64,000 nt of DNA. Origin: Promethearchaeota archaeon (GTDB taxonomy: Archaea; Asgardarchaeota; Lokiarchaeia; Sigyniarchaeales; SOKP01). How positions within the stretch are numbered: position 1 is the stretch's first letter; every line of letters starts with the position of its first letter. The DNA is taken from assembly GCA_013375475.1 (NCBI GenBank), contig JABXKD010000003.1:39866-103865 (forward strand), given 5' to 3'. The notes beneath the pieces were generated by a model that was not told where the DNA came from, did not search any database, and saw nothing but the letters and a program-made list of their open reading frames with translations. Shown in pieces: positions 1 through 8,685 of the stretch. A program made the position numbers and the translations under genes.

Positions 1-2
1 CT

Positions 3-182
3 ATTGACAAAGGAGCAAAAGATTTTGAAACTATGAAAATAATCTCAGGTCTTCCCATGGCATGTATTAAAGGACGAGTTCCAGTGCTTTTAGAGTTAAA
101 TCTTATTTTAAAAAATAATGACGGATATTTCTTAACTAATAAAGGTTTAAGTTTTAAGGAAAAAATCGAATCAAATACTTAA
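3..182 (+). CDS. C-terminal end of an unidentified protein (5' truncated by window edge)
   Basis: The third forward frame is open from the window edge for 59 codons and stops with TAA at 180-182. The other two forward frames hit stops within the first 40 bases. The tail is rich in Lys, Leu and Ile and carries no motif I recognise. The start codon lies outside the window, so no function can be given. The reading frame is clear; the identity is unknown. Confidence 0.55.
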   Translation: MDKGAKDFETMKIISGLPMACIKGRVPVLLELNLILKNNDGYFLTNKGLSFKEKIESNT

Positions 183-260
183 GTCGAATCTAAATTTCAG
201 TTTGGGGCGACTACGTCATCGCTATGAGCATTAGCTCTTTCAATTGTCATAAGTTCATCA

Positions 261-773
261 TCAATCTAAATTCTCACTTTTACTTTCATCAATATTCAGT
301 AAATTTATTTTCCTTGGAAACTTCCTTTCGTAATATCCTGATGTTTTTAAACCACCACATTCAGCTATAAACTTCTCTAAGCCACCCTCTTCTTTTATTC
401 GATTTTTTAGAGAGTTATAATCTTGGATGTTTAACTCGCTCCTTCCTAGAAGATAATCTAAAATTTCTAAAGCTTCTTCTCTATTTTTACACCGCCTAAT
501 AAAGTCTATAGCTCCGGGATTAAATATATCTTCGCAATAATTAGAGGTTTGAACTACTTTATTTATTTCTTCAGATTGTTCAATTTCATAATCGATGCCT
601 TTAATCTTTAGAGAATTCTTATTATTAGATAATTCACGCATTAATTGAGGAAATTGTCGTTCAAGGTCGTCCTTATCATAAGCGATTTTCAATCCATCCT
701 CATCTATCACTTCTAATTTCTTTTTCAAATTTGTTTCCATTTTTTCTTCATTTTTCATGGCTTCTATATGCAA
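261..773 (-). CDS. DUF2095-like archaeal protein
   Basis: This is a soluble protein of about 170 residues. The middle holds an FPQLMREL-type segment and, near residue 90, a block DFIRRC followed by EEALEIL. The C-terminal part has a GYY motif. This arrangement fits my memory of the archaeal family DUF2095, whose function is unknown; I cannot confirm it by search. The first ATG at 773 is followed by in-frame ATGs at 758 and 740, so the N-terminus may be up to 11 residues shorter. It is transcribed away from the eL15 gene, with about 140 bases between the two starts. Confidence 0.6.
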   Translation of the reverse strand: MHIEAMKNEEKMETNLKKKLEVIDEDGLKIAYDKDDLERQFPQLMRELSNNKNSLKIKGIDYEIEQSEEINKVVQTSNYCEDIFNPGAIDFIRRCKNREEALEILDYLLGRSELNIQDYNSLKNRIKEEGGLEKFIAECGGLKTSGYYERKFPRKINLLNIDESKSENLD

Positions 774-913
774 AATATTTGAGGGTGTGTTACCTATAAA
801 AATCAGAGTGAAATTATAAAATTATTCACAATCAAAAAATACGATAAAATAATAAAATTAATTAATTTTACTTGATTTCAATATTTATTACATAATTAGA
901 GATTGCCTAAATC

Positions 914-1498
914 ATGAAATCTGGATATAGTCATGTGAAGGATACCTTCGAAAAACACGAAACTGGTTACAAAACAACTCACTGGGAAAGGGGGATTGAA
1001 TACCGAAAAGGAAAATCGATCGAACGCGTTGAAAGACCAACTAAATTACATAGAGCTCGAACCCTCGGTTATAAAGCCAAGCAAGGTTATGTTATCGTTC
1101 GAGCTAGAATCCGAAAAGGTGGAATGCATAAAGTTCGCCCAAAAAGAGGAAGAAAACCTAGAGCACTGGGGGTCTCTAAGTATACTACCGGAAAAAATTT
1201 GCAATGGGTCGCGGAAGAACGCGTACAACGGAAATACCCAAATTTGGAGGTATTGAATAGCTATAAAGTATATGCCGATGGAAGAAGTTGGTATTACGAA
1301 GTTATTATGGTCGACCCAGATCATCCCGTTATTAAATCAGATCCGAAAATTAATTGGATTTGCGAGCCTCAACACACCAGAAGAGTTACTCGAGGTTTAA
1401 CTTCTGCAGGTCAAAAAGCCAGAGGTTTACATAAGAAAGGATGGGGATCTGAAAAAACAAGACCAAGTCTAGGTGCAAATAAAGGTCGTGGTAAGTAA
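914..1498 (+). CDS. rpl15e: 50S ribosomal protein eL15
   Basis: This is the archaeal/eukaryotic large-subunit protein L15e, which binds 23S rRNA. The 194 residues are about the usual length and very basic. Recognisable blocks are the N-terminal [11 protein letters not shown] region, [13 protein letters not shown] near residue 50, the [16 protein letters not shown] stretch near residues 67-83, and the Gly/Arg/Lys-rich tail [17 protein letters not shown] weak TATA-like element (tttatta) lies about 30 bases before the ATG, which fits a leaderless or short-leader transcript. A tRNA gene follows on the same strand. In many archaea eL15 neighbours RNase P and exosome genes; here it stands alone. 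Confidence 0.97.
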   Translation: MKSGYSHVKDTFEKHETGYKTTHWERGIEYRKGKSIERVERPTKLHRARTLGYKAKQGYVIVRARIRKGGMHKVRPKRGRKPRALGVSKYTTGKNLQWVAEERVQRKYPNLEVLNSYKVYADGRSWYYEVIMVDPDHPVIKSDPKINWICEPQHTRRVTRGLTSAGQKARGLHKKGWGSEKTRPSLGANKGRGK

Positions 1499-1633
1499 TA
1501 TTATGTTTTATTAATTTCTCTTTCTTAAATATTTGTAAACATATAGTTTGCTTCAAAATATAGGTAAAATTTTAATTTATTGTTAATTATAAAAATTCAT
1601 AACAAAGAATTAAATACATTATTTTATAACAAG

Positions 1634-1768
1634 GGACCCGTAGCCTAGCATGGCCGTTTTTATTCCACTATAAGCGGTGTAAATAGGGCGTCAGACTTCT
1701 AATCTGAATGTCGCAGGTTCGAAATTTTGAGTTGATTTAAAATTCAAACGAATATCCTGCCGGGTCCG
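1634..1768 (+). tRNA. tRNA-Arg (anticodon TCT) with two non-canonical introns
   Basis: The acceptor arm is GGACCCG at 1634-1640 pairing with CGGGTCC at 1761-1767, discriminator G. The anticodon arm TCAGA/TCTGA encloses CTTCTAA, giving anticodon TCT at 1698-1700. The T stem GCAGG (1713-1717) pairs with CCTGC (1756-1760). A normal fold needs about 29 nt removed from the D loop (about 1654-1682) and about 31 nt from the T loop (about 1724-1754), which leaves a 75-nt tRNA. The exact splice points can slide by a few bases. CCA is not encoded. There is no intron at the canonical 37/38 site. Confidence 0.93.
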
Positions 1769-1943
1769 CTATAATATATATAAAAATTTTGATCGGTTAC
1801 TTAATGTCCTAATGATAATCGATTAATTCTAAAAAAATTAAGGTTTAATAAATTAATAATTCATTAATAGGGTGTTTTTTTTAAAATTGAATCCTTACTA
1901 TTGATTAATTGATTTTAAATTATACCTCTAAATAATTGATTTT

Positions 1944-2669
1944 ATGCTTAAGAAAAAAATTTTTATACATCAAAATATCCCATATGCGTTTAATTGGAAT
2001 ATCAATCATCATAAAGCAAAATTATTTCAAAATAATCCGAATCGAGAGGAATTTAGAAATCTTGGAACGTATTTTAAAGAAGTCTATCAAGGAACTATTC
2101 CAAATGATTTATTTAATCAAAAAGATCTTCCGCGCGTCTCACAATTTAAAATCAGAGGCTTGAAACCTGCTTTTATGGCCAGTTTTAGTAAAAGTTTAAT
2201 TCGGGAAGGAAAAATTAAACTTCATAGTTCCGGTTCAAGATTACCAAAATTTGTGAACGATGTCTTCGAAACTTATAAAACTAGTGAAATCGGAAAAAAA
2301 CCGGGCCATGAACCAATTCTAAAAAACATTTTAATAAGAGATGAGAATTCAGTTGCAATTGAGATTCCAATATGGAAAAAAATTAGAAATGGTTATATCA
2401 CAGGTCACATCGATCTCATCCAAATTGAAAACGGCATTGTAAAGGTAATAGATTATAAACCCGAAGGAAATTTTTTGCTTTCGTTGCCCCAAGTCGCTAC
2501 ATACGGACTTTTCATTAAGTCATTGTTTAATTTGCATCAGATTAAATGCATTTCCTTCAATAAAAAGGAAGCTTGGGAGTATAACCCTTATATTTTATTG
2601 ACGGACATTAAAGACTATCTAATATCACAGCGAATTATTGAAAGAAAATGGGAGGAATTCATAGAATAA
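1944..2669 (+). CDS. PD-(D/E)XK nuclease superfamily protein (RecB/Cas4-like fold)
   Basis: The 241-residue protein carries the signature of the PD-(D/E)XK nuclease fold. GHIDLI at residues 154-159 supplies Asp157. DYKPE at 170-174 supplies the D-x-K pair (Asp170, Lys172). A QVATY motif at 183-187 matches the Q-x3-Y helix of RecB/Cas4-type nucleases. There is no Cys cluster of the Cas4 iron-sulfur type and no Cas gene or CRISPR array nearby, so a DNA repair or processing role is more likely than adaptation. The N-terminal 140 residues are not recognisable. The gene stands alone between tRNA-Arg and a convergent small membrane protein. Confidence 0.8.
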   Translation: MLKKKIFIHQNIPYAFNWNINHHKAKLFQNNPNREEFRNLGTYFKEVYQGTIPNDLFNQKDLPRVSQFKIRGLKPAFMASFSKSLIREGKIKLHSSGSRLPKFVNDVFETYKTSEIGKKPGHEPILKNILIRDENSVAIEIPIWKKIRNGYITGHIDLIQIENGIVKVIDYKPEGNFLLSLPQVATYGLFIKSLFNLHQIKCISFNKKEAWEYNPYILLTDIKDYLISQRIIERKWEEFIE

Positions 2670-2676
2670 GCTAAAA

Positions 2677-2943
2677 TTATTTAAATTTTCCCTTCCCTTT
2701 TCGCTTTTTATCTTCTTCTTCTTCTATCGTAACATATTTTCGGAGAAGTATATAACTCAAAATCAAACCAATAACTTCAAGGATTATACCAGTAGCTGCA
2801 ATCGTACTACCATTAAAATCAGATTCCCTTAATAGAACAGCAATTCCTAGACCAGAAGTAGCGAGTACAAAAAGAATAAATCCTTTTAGAATTTGAGAAA
2901 ATGAATCTTTTATGTATCCTAATCCTGTTTTTAATCCTGACAT
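2677..2943 (-). CDS. Small two-span membrane protein
   Basis: The 88-residue product has two hydrophobic segments, roughly residues 18-36 and 46-66, joined by a short polar loop. It ends in a highly charged tail of Glu-rich then Lys-rich residues. No enzyme motif is visible. It is convergent with the nuclease-like gene, only 7 bases from that stop. Function unknown; the hydrophobic pattern makes it a believable gene. Confidence 0.6.
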   Translation of the reverse strand: MSGLKTGLGYIKDSFSQILKGFILFVLATSGLGIAVLLRESDFNGSTIAATGIILEVIGLILSYILLRKYVTIEEEEDKKRKGKGKFK

Positions 2944-3044
2944 GATTCAATTATATGTGCTTAATGATATTTTAAATTGAAATTGTAACTAAATTAAATT
3001 ATAATAATTTTAATATTTTTGTTATTTTAAAAAGGAGTGATTAG

Positions 3045-5456
3045 TTATTTCTTTGGTTTCTGCTTAAATTTTAAATAGAGAGCTTTATCCAATAAACTGC
3101 CTATTTTTAAAGCAATTATTTTTGCAACTTTGTATCTCTCACTATCAAGCATTTCTTTGACTTCCTGAGGACTAGGTGAAGGTTTTAATCTCTCAGCTAA
3201 TATTTCATTTATAACAATAGAAACTTCAGTTACAATTTCTTCACGTGATGGTAATTTCATATTTTCAATATGGGATTTAATTTTTTCTACTGCAAAAAAA
3301 TAAAATTCACAAAAATTATTAAATGGGTCATCTGTTAAACCGCTGTGATTTTTAATTTGTTCGATTGCTATTTTTGTGTCTTTTTTTTCCCAATAGAACT
3401 GATTAGGATTCATTCCAGGACGACTGATTCCCATCATTGTGGATGTAATTTTACGTTCGATCCAATTAAAGGGATTTTCTTGCTTTACTTTACGAGATTC
3501 TTTTTTTTTATCAGCATCTTTTTTCTGTTTCTCTACTTTAGCGCTAATAATTTTAGATTTTTCAGTATCTCCATAATTTTCAAATCTCTTGATTAGATCA
3601 TATGCAATACAATATGATATCGGAGAAACTAAATCTGCTTTCAATTTTAAAGGCATTATATCTTTATACACATAACTTTCTTTATTTTTTAATTCAAAAA
3701 TACTTTCCTTTAGAGATTTGTTTGTCAAACGGGATAAAATAAACCCATTTACTAAAAAAACTTGGTTGATAGCATTTAAAACAACTACCAATTCTTGTTG
3801 TCTTTTCATCAAACGATTGATGCTTAATTCTTCTAGTTTAATTTGACCCCAATCTTCTACATCTTTCGTGTGATCTGCTCTCCTTAAGGCAGGTGAGAAT
3901 ATAGCTTTATCATTTGAAACTATACCATATAATTCAATAATTCTACTTAATTGTCTTAGGATTTTAGCTAAAATATTGTAAAATAAATCAGTCACTAGAT
4001 TGGTAAAAATCTCATCGTAATTAATAAGAAGAATTATCTGTGAATAATTGCTTAAATTTAAATCTTGAAAGAATATTTTGTCAATAATTTGCTTTTTTCT
4101 CACGAATTCTCTCAAACTATTAATTGAAAAACCAGTTTTCTTTTCTAAAATATCCCATAACTCGTCAAATTCGACTTCAGTCCTATAAAGAATCTTAAAT
4201 AGATCAAACTCTGAATGATTTCCCACTTTTGCCATGAACTTTTCAAGATAAGGAAATTTTAGATTACACAATGCTTTTTTTGCGATATTAATCAAATTTT
4301 TTTTATTATCATTCAAAACGATTAAATCTTGTTTTTTAATGTTAAACCTAATCATGTTTTTCTTAACTTTTTCAGCTAATTCATAATCAATATTGATTAA
4401 ATGTAAAGTATCTTTTATTCCCCTTTTATTAAGTAAAAATATAACATCTTCAAAACTAGATTCATATAAACTCTGAAGAAAATAAACAAAATCATTGGGA
4501 TTTGTCTTTAATTGCTTGATTATTTCAAGTTTTAAATCTGAAAGGATTCTCTCTTCAAATTGTTCGTAATCAAGATTTTCTTCAAGAGCATTGTTGATGT
4601 ATTTAATAGTTTCCCGTTTTAGGTTGTTTCCTTCAATGTATCTATTTAATCCGGAAATTGAAATTGGATATTTATTAAGTTCATATTCCAAAATTTTCTT
4701 TTTTATCATCCTTATTGGCATGGTTTGAACTTGTAATTCCTTATAAGACTTGAATTCAAATAGATCCTGCATCCTCTCAATTAATCGATTTAAGGTAAAA
4801 ACTTCAATGTACTTATCTTCCTTTTCTTCTTGTTCTAATTGTTTCTCCACCTCGAGAGATACACCTTTCAATGCAGCAGCTTCCTCTAAAATGTCCAACT
4901 TTACATCATCGTTAAGGCCTATTAAATCACCAATGAAATCGTAGAAGTAAAAGGATGGAAATTTTGAGATGATATTTAACAATCCGAATTCAATTTGATC
5001 CTCAATATCTTCAATTTTTTTCACTTTCTCAGTTTCTTGAAGATTTCCGAGCCTTTCTTCTATTAAAAGTGTTAAAAACATATTTTCTAAATCAATAATT
5101 TCATCAAAAATACCTCTTTCTAATTCAAACGAGTCTTTCAATAAAGAGGTAACTTCCTCCATTAAAATTTGTTTTTCTCTTAAGTGTAATTGTTGAGTAG
5201 AATCAATTGTCAACTGATTTGAATCTAGAGATTCCTGAACCTTAATACCCATATAGTGATACAAATGAACTGCAGCAGTAGCTATTAATAGCGACCGAAG
5301 ATTCGGATTTTCGCGAATCAATTCAAATATTTTTTCTTTGTCTGCCTTTCTCTTTAAATGGGATATGATTAAATCTATAGTCTGAAAGAACCGATAGGTA
5401 CTCTCTACTGCAGTTGATTTTCTCTTTACTCCACTAATCATAAATTTTTCATCCAT
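3045..5456 (-). CDS. Large helical protein of unknown function (803 aa)
   Basis: I do not recognise this protein. It is 803 residues, almost entirely predicted helix with heptad-like Leu/Ile/Lys/Glu patterns. There is no signal peptide, no clear membrane segment, no Walker motif and no zinc ligand cluster. A Lys/Asp/Glu-rich linker lies near residues 640-665, followed by a segment containing NPFNWIERK and GMNPNQFYWEKK. Its start overlaps the end of the 774-residue gene by 19 bases, so the two are almost certainly translated from one message. The pair is divergent from a roadblock gene. A scaffold or large complex subunit is possible, but that is a guess from shape only. Confidence 0.75.
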   Translation of the reverse strand: MDEKFMISGVKRKSTAVESTYRFFQTIDLIISHLKRKADKEKIFELIRENPNLRSLLIATAAVHLYHYMGIKVQESLDSNQLTIDSTQQLHLREKQILMEEVTSLLKDSFELERGIFDEIIDLENMFLTLLIEERLGNLQETEKVKKIEDIEDQIEFGLLNIISKFPSFYFYDFIGDLIGLNDDVKLDILEEAAALKGVSLEVEKQLEQEEKEDKYIEVFTLNRLIERMQDLFEFKSYKELQVQTMPIRMIKKKILEYELNKYPISISGLNRYIEGNNLKRETIKYINNALEENLDYEQFEERILSDLKLEIIKQLKTNPNDFVYFLQSLYESSFEDVIFLLNKRGIKDTLHLINIDYELAEKVKKNMIRFNIKKQDLIVLNDNKKNLINIAKKALCNLKFPYLEKFMAKVGNHSEFDLFKILYRTEVEFDELWDILEKKTGFSINSLREFVRKKQIIDKIFFQDLNLSNYSQIILLINYDEIFTNLVTDLFYNILAKILRQLSRIIELYGIVSNDKAIFSPALRRADHTKDVEDWGQIKLEELSINRLMKRQQELVVVLNAINQVFLVNGFILSRLTNKSLKESIFELKNKESYVYKDIMPLKLKADLVSPISYCIAYDLIKRFENYGDTEKSKIISAKVEKQKKDADKKKESRKVKQENPFNWIERKITSTMMGISRPGMNPNQFYWEKKDTKIAIEQIKNHSGLTDDPFNNFCEFYFFAVEKIKSHIENMKLPSREEIVTEVSIVINEILAERLKPSPSPQEVKEMLDSERYKVAKIIALKIGSLLDKALYLKFKQKPKK

Positions 5457-7762
5457 TCTCTATAAACTTCCTTAAAGTTGTCGGCTATTTCATATTTAGT
5501 ATTTTTATGCCAATATTTAAATTCGAAAACATGATATAAATCAGCATTAAATGATTCCATTTCCTCAGCTGTTAAATCTTGTTTTAAAATCAAGGATATA
5601 GGTCTTGCTATTAATTTAGAAAAATATTTTAGAACTTTTTCTTTTATGAAATTCATGAATGCATCTTTTTTATCAATGTTAAAACATTCAATAGGCATTA
5701 ATTTCTCTTGAATATCAATAAACAAGTTAATTTCTCTTTCAACCTTACTTTGAACATATTTAGGAAATTCGGTTTTAATACCAATACAATATTCGTAGTG
5801 TTTATAAAAGTCTATTAAATTCTCTTTCTCAATCGGATCTGTGACATTCTGAACATATTTATCTAAAAATCTAAAAAAGGTTTCTGGCTCTTGCTCTCTT
5901 AATTCACGCTCTTCAAGATATTTTATAAAATCAAGTAATGTCTCATCTAGTTTCCACTCTCTTTTTTCTTCTAAATTAAAAAACTTTTTAGCGTAATCTT
6001 TTATCCATTCTAAAATATAAGATTTCCAGATTAAGTTAATTCCACCAACTCTCTTCTCTAAGAACCGATGAAACCTATTTGCAAAAGTAACTGGATCTTT
6101 TATTTCCGCATCAGGTTCCTCTTTTATAAACCGGTTAATAGTAGAATACCTTAAAATATAACTTAATAAGTATTTGAGTTCACCGGAATAACGTTCAAAT
6201 TTCTTTATATGCGATTCAATTGCCTTTGGATTTTTTACCATTTGTACTTCCGCGAAAGCAATTAAATCACTAATGTTTAATTTGACATTTCCAAAAAACG
6301 ACTTAATATTCTCTTTAACTATTTTTTTAAACTCTCTTTTTAATAAATCCTCATTAAATTTACCTGTTTTTAGCAACACAATGGGATTTATTTCAATTTG
6401 GGACGTTAGATTTTGTTCAAACTTATTTAATATATTTTGCCCCAAGACTTTCGAGGGTTTTTGTTCATTATCAAATTTGTTATGCAAATTTCTAATAAAA
6501 CTATAAACTAACATTTTTAATCTTCGACTTGAAAGGTATCGAGGAAAGGATTCGTTAATACATTTAAAACTATTCCTGATGATTTCTTCGAAATAGTTTA
6601 TTACAGAACTCAATTCAATAGATCTTAGCTTTTCTTCTTTATCAATTGACATTTTAATAGATTTAGTTGCTAATTGACCAAGATCTGAGAAAAATTCATT
6701 GTTAGCTCCCACATTTTCCTTAATAAATTTATTAAACATGTCTAAAAGTTCTGAAATGTTGCCAAATTCACCCGTAGTAAGAAAGTCTCTTGATGCCCTT
6801 AAAAAATTATCCACAGTATTGCCTAATTCTTTCAATATAAGCTCGATTTTGGAGATTAACTCCTCGCCAGAGTAGAGTTCTTTATTCATCACGAATTTAT
6901 CTTTGAGTTTAGTTATGAAGTAGGTAATGATTTCCTCTTGAATTTCATCTATTGTACCTGTATTAGCTAATTTCAGGAGATTTGTTCCGAGTGTTAACGT
7001 TTTTTCTACGATGAAATTTGCGCTAGGCTCTGAAATGGCATATTTTAAATGATCAACCATTGATTTGCCCGAATATGGCGATTTTAAACGCTCAAATTTA
7101 TGATTTGAAAAATGTATTTCAATCGGTCTTTTATTCCATAGAAAACTAACCTCAGATCTAATTGAAGCATAAGTAGATAACAATTCTTTTTCAGTTGGTA
7201 AAGAAACGCTGAGACCAACTAATTTCTTATTCCATTTATCTTCAATTAAATCCCCATATAGTTTTTTACTAAAACGAGTTGCAAATTTCTCAAAAACTTG
7301 AATTTTCCCATCAGGTTCTAATTCGGGACGATTGGTAAACTCTTCTATCTCATAAAACAACTTGCTGATGTTATTTATTGACTCGCGCGACTTATGAGGG
7401 TCTAGATAGCCTGTTTCTGGTTTTAAAGCAAGCAATAGGCTCTCACAATCTTTAAATCTACCTGGTATTAATAGCATCGATTTAGGATATATATTAGTCC
7501 TAGCATCTTTTTCATCGAAGTTATACAATTCAAACTCGATAGAAAAAACTTCAGAACCCGCGAAATCTCGTAGGATCGCGTTGTACATGCGAAGATATTT
7601 AATGACTTCATGCGACAACTCGTTAACTTTCTCTTTAGTCAATTTACCTGGCCCAACTACATCGCCTACTATTAAATCTGTTGGACTTGAGTAACCAAAA
7701 ATTAAAGAAAATTGAAAATTAATAGATTCTCGTGTTGTTATCATAATTTTGTTATTTTTCAA
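5438..7762 (-). CDS. Large helical protein of unknown function (774 aa)
   Basis: I do not recognise this protein. The first 110 residues look mixed alpha/beta (Phe/Ile strands, a GDVVGPGKLTKE turn); the rest is mainly helical. There is no transmembrane segment, P-loop or metal-binding cluster. The open frame can start at TTG (7762) or at ATG (7744). A TATA-like element (tttataaaaat on the minus strand, about 7766-7776) is centred some 27 bases before that ATG, which suits a leaderless transcript beginning at 7744. It is the first gene of a two-gene unit with the 803-residue protein. The roadblock gene diverges from it across about 215 bases. Confidence 0.75.
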   Translation of the reverse strand: MKNNKIMITTRESINFQFSLIFGYSSPTDLIVGDVVGPGKLTKEKVNELSHEVIKYLRMYNAILRDFAGSEVFSIEFELYNFDEKDARTNIYPKSMLLIPGRFKDCESLLLALKPETGYLDPHKSRESINNISKLFYEIEEFTNRPELEPDGKIQVFEKFATRFSKKLYGDLIEDKWNKKLVGLSVSLPTEKELLSTYASIRSEVSFLWNKRPIEIHFSNHKFERLKSPYSGKSMVDHLKYAISEPSANFIVEKTLTLGTNLLKLANTGTIDEIQEEIITYFITKLKDKFVMNKELYSGEELISKIELILKELGNTVDNFLRASRDFLTTGEFGNISELLDMFNKFIKENVGANNEFFSDLGQLATKSIKMSIDKEEKLRSIELSSVINYFEEIIRNSFKCINESFPRYLSSRRLKMLVYSFIRNLHNKFDNEQKPSKVLGQNILNKFEQNLTSQIEINPIVLLKTGKFNEDLLKREFKKIVKENIKSFFGNVKLNISDLIAFAEVQMVKNPKAIESHIKKFERYSGELKYLLSYILRYSTINRFIKEEPDAEIKDPVTFANRFHRFLEKRVGGINLIWKSYILEWIKDYAKKFFNLEEKREWKLDETLLDFIKYLEERELREQEPETFFRFLDKYVQNVTDPIEKENLIDFYKHYEYCIGIKTEFPKYVQSKVEREINLFIDIQEKLMPIECFNIDKKDAFMNFIKEKVLKYFSKLIARPISLILKQDLTAEEMESFNADLYHVFEFKYWHKNTKYEIADNFKEVYREWMKNL

Positions 7763-7978
7763 ATCTATTTTTATAAAGAATAATAATGATCTATTTTAAC
7801 TTTTAGCAATAGAAATTTTTAAGCGATTAATTAACGCCGATTATCCAAATTTTTAAACAAAAATTAAGGAGATAAAAAATAAAGAAATAAAAAGTATTAA
7901 TATTATATTTATAATATTTAAGAAAAGTAAAATCTCAAATTTCAATTTAACTAACTTGCTGTAGAAGGTGAATATGTA

Positions 7979-8383
7979 TTGGAATTCGGAACGGATCTAG
8001 GTATTGGCCCCGAAGAAATTGAAAAAATTAGCCCTCAAATTACATTTATCACTTCAAATGCAGATATTGAAGCTATCGCCCTTGTGAGTATGGAAGGCTA
8101 CCAAATCGCTTTTTCAGCATTACCCCAATACCAAGTTGATGGGGATCAGTTTTGTGGTCTTGCGAGCGCTCTTTTAATGACGGGAAGCTCCACAATTAAA
8201 ACCCTTTTTCAAGAAGACTTAAGCGAAATAATTGTGAGAGCTGAGAATGGTTACATTATCGTTAGCAACGCAGGGCGTTTAGTCATAGTTTGCGCGGGAA
8301 CCCTCATTGATACGTTAATGAAGACCGTTAAAGTTATGAGAGTTGCTGCTAAAAATTTGGCAAATATTTTTGAAAGGAAATAA
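7979..8383 (+). CDS. Roadblock/LC7 domain protein
   Basis: The 134-residue protein fits a single roadblock/LC7 domain: an N-terminal helix, then strands around IEAIALVSMEGYQIAFS, a central helix, strands EIIVRAENGYIIVSNAG and LVIVCAG, and a final long helix. Such domains dimerise and act as platforms or GAP-like partners for MglA and Ras-family GTPases, and are abundant in Asgard archaea. The start is TTG, because the nearby ATG at 7974 is out of frame and soon stops. The sequence aaggtg at 7965-7970 gives a good ribosome site 8 bases upstream. It is divergent from two large helical proteins, which may be functional partners. Confidence 0.88.
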   Translation: MEFGTDLGIGPEEIEKISPQITFITSNADIEAIALVSMEGYQIAFSALPQYQVDGDQFCGLASALLMTGSSTIKTLFQEDLSEIIVRAENGYIIVSNAGRLVIVCAGTLIDTLMKTVKVMRVAAKNLANIFERK

Positions 8384-8453
8384 CAAATAAAGTTTTAATC
8401 CAGAGGATTAACTTTATAAGTTTTTAATAATAATTATGTCACTATATATAAGC

Positions 8454-8542
8454 ATGGTTTAATTCTATGGTTACTGAAAATTTTGATTTTTGTTGGCAGT
8501 GGCCTTGGCGTTCCTGAAAACGCTTTTCATTGGCTAAACCAT
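8454..8542. ncRNA. Candidate structured RNA between roadblock gene and trpB2
   Basis: This lies in the 300-base gap before trpB2. ATGGTTTA at 8454-8461 is the exact complement of TAAACCAT at 8535-8542. Inside it GCGTT (8508-8512) pairs with AACGC (8519-8523) around a 6-base loop. The stretch 8491-8526 is far richer in G and C than the flanking DNA, a common sign of RNA genes in AT-rich genomes. TTGGC occurs three times within it. I see no convincing C/D or H/ACA boxes, so the class is open, including a trpB2 leader. The strand is not decided. The remaining bases of the gap (8384-8453, 8543-8685) show nothing more. Confidence 0.35.
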
Positions 8543-8685
8543 ACTTTGCACTCTTTTTATTTCTAAACATCGAATTTTAAATTTCAATTGCATCTGCAAT
8601 TGGGCATTATTAATATTGGGTTCCAATTTTAAAATGAGACATCATATGAAGTAGATGATGAAATAATATAGAAAAGGAATAACAA

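Noticed and set aside
996..1256. Open frame inside the eL15 gene in another frame
   Set aside because: It is covered by a certain ribosomal protein gene and its protein has no motif; a frame shadow. The reverse-strand frame at 1046-1324 is rejected for the same reason.
1936..2163. Short frame overlapping the start of the PD-(D/E)XK gene
   Set aside because: The nuclease motifs are in the frame starting at 1944; this one only reads the same DNA out of frame.
1944..2669. Cas4 assignment for the PD-(D/E)XK protein
   Set aside because: No Cys cluster for an iron-sulfur site, no cas genes, and no CRISPR repeats anywhere in the window.
8649..8662. Possible C box (gatgatga) of a C/D guide RNA
   Set aside because: No D box (CTGA) lies at a fitting distance downstream, and the sequence is next to the trpB2 ribosome site.
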